Assembly (NCBI GenBank): GCA_965371355.1
Contig: CBDUYD010000040.1
Span: 1 to 19,328, forward strand
Length of the DNA: 19,328 nucleotides
Source: JASJHI01 sp965371355
Lineage (GTDB): Bacteria > Actinomycetota > Acidimicrobiia > Acidimicrobiales > Ilumatobacteraceae
Direction of reading: 5' to 3'
Shown here: piece after piece, positions 1 through 5,408 of the stretch
Layout: each line of letters begins with the position of its first letter
Numbering within the stretch: the first letter of the stretch is position 1
Notes under the pieces: generated by a model
The model's input: the letters and a program-made list of their open reading frames with translations, nothing else
Told to the model about the DNA's origin: nothing
The model's database searches: none
Position numbers and translations under genes: made by a program

Positions 1-62
1 GAGGCGGTGACGAGCGCGCCACACAGCACGAGCACGGCCGGCCGCAACGCGCGCCGACTCAT
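1..62 (-). CDS. N-terminus of a secreted or membrane protein (partial, cut by window edge)
   Basis: A minus-strand reading frame begins with ATG at 62-60 and stays open to the window edge, giving about 20 codons. Its start overlaps the TGA of the upstream oxidoreductase gene as ATGA, the same coupling seen elsewhere in this locus. The visible residues are basic (MSRRALRP) and then hydrophobic (AVLVLCGALVTAS), which is the shape of a signal peptide or first membrane segment. The position suggests it is the fourth gene of the minus-strand arm. Nothing can be said about its function. The frame is short and no strong ribosome-binding site is seen, so it rests on the overlap and the signal-like N-terminus. 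Confidence 0.5.
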   Translation of the reverse strand, partial: MSRRALRPAVLVLCGALVTA

Positions 63-1159
63 CGCCGCGCGTCGAGCAGACGTCCGTCGAGCGCGGCGCT
101 CCGCTGCGCGAGATCGACCAGCCGCTGCACGCGCGCCCCTTCGGCGAGATCGGGCTCGCACGGTCGTCCCGTCCGGATCGCATCGATCCATTCGCCGATC
201 ATCACCCGATTGACGCGGAACATGTCGCGGTAGGTGTCGTGCACCCGATCGCGGCGCGCACCACCCCAGATGTCGTCGGGGATCGGCAACGGCGCGGCCG
301 GTCCCGGCTCGCCCGAGCGCACCCCGCGGACGATCTGGGTCGCCGCCCAGTCGTTGAGGCTGTAGATCGTTCCATCGGTGCCGTGGAGGTCGAGATGGTG
401 CGTCTGACCGAAATCGGTGCCCTCCCAGCACACCGCGCTCACCTGCAACGTGCCGTACGCACCGTTGACGAACCGCACGGTGATGATCGCCGAATCCTCG
501 CTGCGCTCGTAGTCCGACCCGTCGGGGCGGTCGGGGCGGTCGTAGCTGCGGTTGCTCACGCACCCGATCTCGGTGACCTCGCCGAGTAGCCAACGAGCGA
601 TGTGGAGCCAGTGGCTTCCGAGGTCGCCCAACGATCCGGAACCTGCGATCTCGGTGTCGAAGCGCCAGTCGTAACCGGGATCGCGGGCGTAGCCGGTGAA
701 GTAGCGCAGATTGAGATGGTGGGGGCGACCGACGTATCCCTCGTCGATCAGTCGCTTCACATATTGGTTGGTCGGCATGTACCGGTACGTGAACGGCACC
801 ATCGTGATCGCTCCGACCTCGGCGGCACGAGCCGCCATTCGGTCTGCGGCATCGGCGGAGGTGGCAACGGGCTTCTCGCACAACACGTCGAGCCCACGAT
901 CGAGCGCCGTCATCGTGAGCGGCTCGTGGCTGTCGTTGGTGGTCGCCACGACCACCGCATCGAGTCGATCGGGGTCGAGGAACTCGACGGCGTCGGCGGT
1001 AGCCCAGGGAATGTTCCAAGACGCGGCAAGAGCTTCGGCCTTGTGCAACCTGCGTCCGCATAATCCGACCACCTCCGCGTCGGGGTGTGCCGCGATGGCG
1101 GGCAGGTACATCGAGTCCGCCCACCAGCTCGTTCCGATGACGCCGATCCGGATCGCCAT
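59..1159 (-). CDS. Gfo/Idh/MocA family NAD(P)-dependent oxidoreductase
   Basis: A 366-residue protein of the usual length for this family, predicted to oxidise or reduce a sugar or cyclitol hydroxyl using NAD(P) in the cytoplasm. The N-terminus holds the Rossmann strand and turn (IGVIGTSWWAD, residues 4-14; the second and third glycines of GxGxxG are altered). The family's EKP motif follows at 95-97 (LCEKPVAT), whose lysine is normally catalytic. The catalytic-type segment GDLGSHWLH places Asp179 and His183 where the family has its acid/base pair. The C-terminal half is the alpha/beta substrate domain. ATG at 1159 is preceded by a GGAG-like site. It lies 29 bases downstream of the dioxygenase gene, so the two are probably cotranscribed. 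The substrate is unknown; context suggests an inositol derivative or related sugar. Confidence 0.9.
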   Translation of the reverse strand: MAIRIGVIGTSWWADSMYLPAIAAHPDAEVVGLCGRRLHKAEALAASWNIPWATADAVEFLDPDRLDAVVVATTNDSHEPLTMTALDRGLDVLCEKPVATSADAADRMAARAAEVGAITMVPFTYRYMPTNQYVKRLIDEGYVGRPHHLNLRYFTGYARDPGYDWRFDTEIAGSGSLGDLGSHWLHIARWLLGEVTEIGCVSNRSYDRPDRPDGSDYERSEDSAIITVRFVNGAYGTLQVSAVCWEGTDFGQTHHLDLHGTDGTIYSLNDWAATQIVRGVRSGEPGPAAPLPIPDDIWGGARRDRVHDTYRDMFRVNRVMIGEWIDAIRTGRPCEPDLAEGARVQRLVDLAQRSAALDGRLLDARR

Positions 1160-1188
1160 CGATCAGGCTCCGGCCTTCACACGGTCGA

Positions 1189-2103
1189 TCAATTGCGGCC
1201 CTCGGCATTGCCCGCGTCGGCCTCGTCGAGCACCTGCGGGTACGGGTAGCCGATGCCGAGCAGCTGCTTGAGCAGCGGTGTGGCGCGCTCGACCACGTCG
1301 TCGCGCACGATCGAGTGGTCCTCGAGTGGACGAACGAACTTCGGGAGGTACTCGAGCAACACGCCGATCCGGTCGTCGTCGGAGTTGTTGGGCATCGCGC
1401 AGTGCCAGCACATGCCATTGAACACGACCACATCGCCGGCCCGACCGGTCAGGCGTGTGGCACCGCGATCGAATGCGGCCTGGTCGTCGGGATAGTGCAG
1501 CGTGCCCTGGCTGTAGGGCAGCATCGCGGTTGCGCCGTTCACCGCGGTGAAGTCGTGCACGAGGATGGTCGCCTGGAGATTCATCGGGAAACTGCTGTTG
1601 ATCCCCATCGGGAACGAGGACGTCTTGTAGAGATCCCAGTACGGGTAGTCGATGTGTGGCTCCTGGCCGGGGCCACCGGGGAGGAGACGATTGGCGGCGA
1701 TCGAGCCCATGTGGAACTCATCGCCGAGGAATGCACCGGCGATCGTCATCACCGCCGGCAGTTGCGCCATCCGCTCGAACACCTCACCCTTGTTGAGCAG
1801 GTTCCACACGCGACGTTGCAGGTGGAGCTTGTCGGTGTTGGCTCCCTGGAAGTGCGTGACCTTGTCGTCCTCGTGCGACGACAGGCTGATCAGTCGTTCA
1901 CGCTGGTCGACGATGTCCTCGGGTGTCACAGCCTGCTCGATCACCACCGAGCCGTAGCCCGCGAGCAGCTCATCGAGGATTGCGGGCAGAAGGGCCTCGA
2001 CCGAGGCCGGAGCAAGACGAAGGGGTTCGGCTCGGCGCTCCGGGCGTCTCGTCGCGTCGGACGAGCGTGCCCCCTCGCCGATCGGCGCGTCGGATCCGCT
2101 CAT
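1189..2103 (-). CDS. Phytanoyl-CoA dioxygenase (PhyH) family Fe(II)/2-oxoglutarate oxygenase
   Basis: A 304-residue double-stranded-beta-helix oxygenase. Members use Fe(II), O2 and 2-oxoglutarate to hydroxylate or demethylate small molecules. The iron-binding facial triad is visible as PHIDYPYWD (His150 and Asp152) and the distal His234 in NGMCWHCAMP. Arg245 in DDDRIGVLLEYLP is placed to bind 2-oxoglutarate. The start at 2103 is chosen because its ATG overlaps the lacI stop as ATGA and a GAGGG site (2115-2111) sits 7 bases upstream. An ATG at 2136 would add 11 residues but lies inside lacI without such a site. Coupling to lacI places it under the same control as the inositol genes. The family does not reveal the substrate. 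Oxidation or O-demethylation of a cyclitol or sugar is an inference. Confidence 0.87.
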   Translation of the reverse strand: MSGSDAPIGEGARSSDATRRPERRAEPLRLAPASVEALLPAILDELLAGYGSVVIEQAVTPEDIVDQRERLISLSSHEDDKVTHFQGANTDKLHLQRRVWNLLNKGEVFERMAQLPAVMTIAGAFLGDEFHMGSIAANRLLPGGPGQEPHIDYPYWDLYKTSSFPMGINSSFPMNLQATILVHDFTAVNGATAMLPYSQGTLHYPDDQAAFDRGATRLTGRAGDVVVFNGMCWHCAMPNNSDDDRIGVLLEYLPKFVRPLEDHSIVRDDVVERATPLLKQLLGIGYPYPQVLDEADAGNAEGRN

Positions 2104-3116
2104 CTCGATGCCCTCGCCAGGGTCGTCGGACGCCACGCGCTGGTCGAGCGCGCGACGAGCATCGGGGCGACGACGTGGTGGACGGCCGCCGTGCGTCGCT
2201 CGTCGATCCGCTGGAGCAGTAGCTCCAGCGCGAGGCGTCCGAGATCCTCACGGGGCTGGTTGATCGTGGTGAGCGACAGGTGGTGCATCTCGGCGAGCGC
2301 GGTGTTGTCGTAGCCGACGATGGAGATGTCGTCGGGAACGCGCATTCCGGCGTCCTCGGCGGCGTCGAGCGCGCCGACCGCGCTGAGGTCGTTGGCCGCG
2401 AAGATCGCGGTCGGCACGCGTTTTCCCGCGAGGAGTCGTGCGGCGGCAATCGATCCGCCCGCCTCGCTGAAGTCGCCGGGGGTCGAGTGTGGATCCAGCC
2501 CGTGTTCGCTCATCGCCGCCTTGTAGCCCGTTCGTCGCGCGGCCGCGCCGGCACCACTCCCGCCATCGATGTGGGCGATCCGTTCGTGTCCCAGCTTCAC
2601 CAGGTGGTCGACGGCGAGTCTTGCCCCGAGTACGTCATCGGTGTTCACCGTGTCGATCTTCGAACTCCTCGTCGTGCGCCCGACCACGACGACGGCCGTG
2701 CTCGACGCAGCCCGTTCCATCGCCGCAACCGCGAGAGTCGGACCAGCCATCACCAGTCCATCGACCCGGAACTGCAGAAATGTCTCGACAGCTTCGCGCT
2801 CGCCGGCCTTGGAGTGCTGCCCGTTGCCGATGAGTACCCGGTAGCCGCCGACGCCGGCGGCGTGTTGGAGGCCATCGACGATCTCGGCGAAGTAGGGATT
2901 GTGTAGATCGTTGAGGACGACACCGATCGTGCGCGTCCGCCGGCTCGCGAGGTTGCGCGCCAGCACGTTCGGGCGGTATCCGAGGTCGTCGGCAGCTTGC
3001 AGCACGAGGGCGCGACGATGGTCGCTCACGTTCGGTTCGTCCCGCATCACCAACGAGACCAGGGCGGTCGACACGCCGGCCCGCTCGGCCACCTGCTGCA
3101 TTGTCGGATGCCCCAT
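2100..3116 (-). CDS. LacI/GalR-family transcriptional repressor
   Basis: A 338-residue regulator of typical LacI size. Residues 5-28 form the helix-turn-helix (TMQQVAERAGVSTALVSLVM). The hinge helix follows (VLARNLASRRT, about 51-61), with Leu56 in the place of the leucine lever that intercalates at a central CpG. From IGVVLNDLHNPYFAEIVDGL (64-83) onward it has the periplasmic-binding-protein-like effector domain. ATG 3116 is preferred because it puts the helix-turn-helix at the very N-terminus as in the family. A GTG at 3164 with AAGGA close upstream would add 16 residues and cannot be excluded. It is divergent from the inositol operon, with a perfect palindromic operator between them, so it is likely an autoregulated local repressor released by a pathway sugar or intermediate. 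The inducer is not evident. Confidence 0.93.
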   Translation of the reverse strand: MGHPTMQQVAERAGVSTALVSLVMRDEPNVSDHRRALVLQAADDLGYRPNVLARNLASRRTRTIGVVLNDLHNPYFAEIVDGLQHAAGVGGYRVLIGNGQHSKAGEREAVETFLQFRVDGLVMAGPTLAVAAMERAASSTAVVVVGRTTRSSKIDTVNTDDVLGARLAVDHLVKLGHERIAHIDGGSGAGAAARRTGYKAAMSEHGLDPHSTPGDFSEAGGSIAAARLLAGKRVPTAIFAANDLSAVGALDAAEDAGMRVPDDISIVGYDNTALAEMHHLSLTTINQPREDLGRLALELLLQRIDERRTAAVHHVVAPMLVARSTSAWRPTTLARASR

Positions 3117-3170
3117 TCTCGAACCGATCGATCTGCCCGGACCCTGACGGCCCAGCTGATGCACACTTCC

Positions 3171-3230
3171 TTGACAGCCGCACCGATCACCGGCAAGATG
3201 ATGGCGGCCCGAACATTAGAGCGCTCTAAT
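3171..3230 (+). promoter_or_regulatory. Predicted promoter region of the inositol operon
   Basis: Two arrangements are possible. TTGACA at 3171-3176 followed after 17 bases by CAAGAT (3194-3199, three matches to the -10 consensus) would start transcription just before the operator, so bound repressor would block the path. Alternatively TCTAAT at 3225-3230, inside the operator, serves as the -10 with a poor -35. Either predicts repression by the LacI protein. The sequence alone does not decide which is used. Confidence 0.4.
3215..3230. promoter_or_regulatory. LacI-family operator, perfect 16-bp palindrome
   Basis: ATTAGAGCGCTCTAAT is a perfect inverted repeat with a central CG, the form expected for LacI/GalR proteins with a hinge-helix leucine (compare actinobacterial operators with a GAGCGCTC core). 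It lies in the divergent region between the lacI gene and the plus-strand operon, 40 bases before the first plus-strand start. Its ends supply -10-like TCTAAT hexamers in both directions, so one bound repressor could block both promoters. The sequence is seen directly; the bound protein is inferred from position. Confidence 0.8.
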
Positions 3231-3244
3231 CGAGAGCATGTCAA
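3215..3244 (-). promoter_or_regulatory. Predicted promoter of the lacI arm
   Basis: On the minus strand a perfect -35 hexamer TTGACA (3244-3239) is followed, after an 18-base spacer, by TCTAAT (3220-3215), five of six matches to the -10 consensus. The operator palindrome covers the -10 and part of the spacer, which predicts autorepression of lacI and control of the dioxygenase and oxidoreductase genes behind it. Confidence 0.55.
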
Positions 3245-3253
3245 GGGCTGGCC

Positions 3254-3262
3254 GGGGGGAGG
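3254..3262 (+). promoter_or_regulatory. Strong ribosome-binding site that sets the operon's first start
   Basis: GGGGGGAGG ends 8 bases before the ATG at 3271. This favours that start over the in-frame ATG at 3238, which has no such site and would lie only 8 bases after the operator. Confidence 0.7.
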
Positions 3263-3270
3263 TGCCAGCA

Positions 3271-4167
3271 ATGGAACTGATTCGTCGCCTTGCAGGTGCA
3301 CCGATCTCATGGGGCGTGTGCGAGGTACCCGGATGGGGTGTCGAACTCCCCCGCGAACGCGTGCTCGGCGAGATGCGCCAGCTCGGCCTCACCGCCACCG
3401 AGCTCGGCGCGGACGGCTACCTGCCGACCGAACCACACGATCTCCGGGCGCTCGTCGAGAGCTACGGCCTCCGGATGGTCGGCGGCTTCGTACCCCTCGT
3501 CATCCACGACGAGCAGCAGCGGCAGGCCACCATCGACGCGACGCGACGCGCCGCACGGTTGATGTCGGGGGCCGGCGCGACGGTGTTCGTGTCCGCAGCC
3601 GTCGCCGATTGGGAGTGGGGCCCTCATCGCACGCTCGATTCGGACGCGTGGCGGCGCTGCGCCGAGATGCTGGCGATCATCGACGAGATCGTCGGAGAAT
3701 ACGGCATGGTGCAGGCGTTGCACCCGCATTTGCGAACCATCGTGGAGACACGTGACGACATCGTGCGCGTGCTCGACATCTCCGGCGTCGGCTGGACGGT
3801 CGATACCGGCCACATGGCGATCGGCGGAATGGATCCGCTCGAGTTCGCCCGGCTGGCGTTCGACCGCATCCGCCACGTCCATCTCAAAGACGTGCACCTC
3901 GAGCTGGCCGCGCCGGTATTCGACGGGCGCCGTTCGATCATGGACGGCGTGAAAGCCGGGATGTTCTGCAATCTGGGACAGGGCGATGTGCCGATCGGCG
4001 ACATCGTTCGCAGCTTCGAAGATCTCGGGTACGACCAGTGGTACGTACTCGAACAAGATGCCGCCATCACCACGGGGGAACCCGAGGTGGGACGCGGTCC
4101 GGTACTCGACGTTCGAGCGAGCATCGAGTACCTACGGGAGATCGAGGGATCCGCCTCGGCCGCCTGA
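3271..4167 (+). CDS. iolE: IolE/MocC-like inosose dehydratase (sugar phosphate isomerase/epimerase fold)
   Basis: A 298-residue TIM-barrel enzyme. The N-terminal GAPISWGVCEVPGWG (9-23) is the hallmark of the IolE/MocC branch of the AP-endonuclease-2/xylose-isomerase-like superfamily. Candidate metal and catalytic residues sit at barrel strand ends: Glu44 (TELGADGY), His151/His153 (LHPHLRT), Asp178 and His181 (VDTGHM), His202/His204 with Asp207 (RHVHLKD), and Glu261 (VLEQD). The expected reaction is dehydration of 2-keto-myo-inositol to 3D-trihydroxycyclohexane-1,2-dione, the step before IolD. It is the first gene of the plus-strand operon and takes the start with the strong ribosome-binding site. 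An IolI/IolH-like isomerase or MocC role in rhizopine use is the main alternative, because these paralogs are hard to separate by eye. Confidence 0.82.
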   Translation: MELIRRLAGAPISWGVCEVPGWGVELPRERVLGEMRQLGLTATELGADGYLPTEPHDLRALVESYGLRMVGGFVPLVIHDEQQRQATIDATRRAARLMSGAGATVFVSAAVADWEWGPHRTLDSDAWRRCAEMLAIIDEIVGEYGMVQALHPHLRTIVETRDDIVRVLDISGVGWTVDTGHMAIGGMDPLEFARLAFDRIRHVHLKDVHLELAAPVFDGRRSIMDGVKAGMFCNLGQGDVPIGDIVRSFEDLGYDQWYVLEQDAAITTGEPEVGRGPVLDVRASIEYLREIEGSASAA

Positions 4168-4194
4168 CGCCATAGACAAGCCCAAGGGGAGAAA

Positions 4195-5283
4195 ATGACC
4201 AAGACCAAGAAATTGCTGGCGCTCCTGCCAGTACTAGCGATCGTCGCCGCGTCATGCGGTGGCGACGACAGCAGTTCGAGCGACGACACCAGCGGAAGCG
4301 GCGACAGCGTCGCTACCGAGGAGAGCGCCGCCGACGACACCGCTGCCGAAGACACCGCTGCCGAAGACACCGCAGCCCCCGCCGACACAGGCGGTGAGGA
4401 GGTCGACCAGACACAGTCCGGCGACCTCACGTTCCACATGATCACCCACTCCGACGACGGCCCGTTCTGGTCCGTCCTCAAGCGTGGCGCCGAGGCTGCG
4501 GCCGACGACGTCGGCGTCGAACTGGTGTGGCAGGGCTCGAACAACGATCCGGGCGTGCAGGCCTCCGACATCGAAGCGGCCATCGCCGCCGGCACTGACG
4601 GCATCGCCGCATCGCTGCCGAGCCCCGATCAGCTGATCCCGGTGCTGCAAGATGCGGTCGCAGCCGGCATCCCCGTATACACCATCAACTCAGGGGTGAA
4701 CGACTACCAGACGATCGGTGCCACCACCCACGTCGGCCAGACCGAGTTCATCGCCGGCCAGGGTGCAGGACAACGCTACAACGAAGCCGGGGCGACGAAG
4801 ATCCTCTGCGGTATTCAGGAGCAGGACAATGTGGCGCTCGGTGAGCGTTGCGACGGCGTGGCCGACACCTTCGACGGTGAGGTCATTGCAAGCTTCATGG
4901 ACCTCGACGCCGATCAGACCGCACAGGAAGCCGCGATCAACGCAGCCCTGTCGGCCGATCCCGACATCGACGCCTTCCAGGGCGTCGGACCGGTCATCAC
5001 CCTGTCGGGCCTCCGGGCAGCCGACGCACTGGGCCGCGAGCTGATCATCGGCGGCTTCGACGTGACGCCGGATCTGCTGTCCGCCATCCAGGACGGCCAG
5101 ATCCTGTTCACCGTCGATCAGCAGCAGTACCTCCAGGGTTACCTCCCGATCGTGTTGCTGTTCCTCGAAGTGACCAACCAGAACACCGCCGGTGGCGGTC
5201 TTCCGATCCTCACCGGACCGGGCTTCATCGACGCCGGCAACGCCGACGCGGTCGTCGCCCTCGTCGACGCGGGGACCCGCTAG
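4195..5283 (+). CDS. Sugar (inositol-type) ABC transporter substrate-binding lipoprotein
   Basis: A 362-residue RbsB-like binding protein. Residues 1-20 are a lipoprotein signal peptide ending in the lipobox VAASC, with Cys21 as the lipid anchor. Residues 22-77 form a low-complexity acidic Asp/Ser/Glu/Ala/Thr linker. The type-1 periplasmic-binding fold runs from about 78 to the end, including THSDDGPFWSVLKRGAEAA near the ligand site and AAIAAGTDGIAASLPSP. ATG 4195 is preceded by AAGGGGAG, an excellent ribosome-binding site, 27 bases after the dehydratase stop. The next two genes encode the matching permease and ATPase. In this operon the ligand is most likely myo-inositol or a substituted inositol (MocB plays this role in rhizopine loci); ligand identity is inferred from context. 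Confidence 0.93.
   Translation: MTKTKKLLALLPVLAIVAASCGGDDSSSSDDTSGSGDSVATEESAADDTAAEDTAAEDTAAPADTGGEEVDQTQSGDLTFHMITHSDDGPFWSVLKRGAEAAADDVGVELVWQGSNNDPGVQASDIEAAIAAGTDGIAASLPSPDQLIPVLQDAVAAGIPVYTINSGVNDYQTIGATTHVGQTEFIAGQGAGQRYNEAGATKILCGIQEQDNVALGERCDGVADTFDGEVIASFMDLDADQTAQEAAINAALSADPDIDAFQGVGPVITLSGLRAADALGRELIIGGFDVTPDLLSAIQDGQILFTVDQQQYLQGYLPIVLLFLEVTNQNTAGGGLPILTGPGFIDAGNADAVVALVDAGTR
4336..4374 (+). repeat. 15-bp in-frame tandem repeat in the lipoprotein linker
   Basis: The unit GACACCGCTGCCGAA is repeated 2.6 times, the last copy ending in GACACCGCA. It encodes DTAAE repeats in the flexible acidic linker of the binding protein. Such an in-frame repeat can change linker length by slippage without breaking the gene. 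Confidence 0.85.
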
Positions 5284-5286
5284 TCG

Positions 5287-5304
5287 TTCACTCCGACGAG
5301 TGAA
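5287..5304 (+). terminator. Small hairpin just after the binding-protein gene
   Basis: TTCACTC and GAGTGAA form a 7-bp stem around a CGAC loop, starting 3 bases after the stop codon and followed by a short TTAGT. It sits directly before the much stronger palindrome at 5317-5352. The pair could partially terminate transcription or protect the 3' end of the upstream message. There is no proper U-run, so full termination is doubtful. Confidence 0.45.
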
Positions 5305-5316
5305 TTAGTCAAGACT

Positions 5317-5352
5317 CCGCCCGGGGCGAACCGATCGGTTCGCCCCGGGCGG
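5317..5352. terminator. 36-bp perfect palindrome: partial terminator or mRNA-stabilising hairpin
   Basis: The arm CCGCCCGGGGCGAACCGA is followed immediately by its exact reverse complement, giving an 18-bp perfect inverted repeat without a spacer, centred between 5334 and 5335. In RNA it would fold into a very stable GC-rich stem with a small loop at GATC. It lies 33 bases after the binding-protein stop and 56 bases before the permease start. No T-run follows. Hairpins in this position often raise the level of the binding-protein message relative to the permease by partial termination or 3'-end protection; that role here is inferred. Confidence 0.65.
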
Positions 5353-5408
5353 GGTGGTCATCGATACCGGCGACGAAGGACCTCTCCGTCGCCACCAAAT
5401 GGGGAAAC

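Noticed and set aside
4336..4374. Tandem repeats considered as a CRISPR or regulatory repeat array
   Set aside because: The units are directly adjacent without spacers, in frame, and encode the lipoprotein linker.
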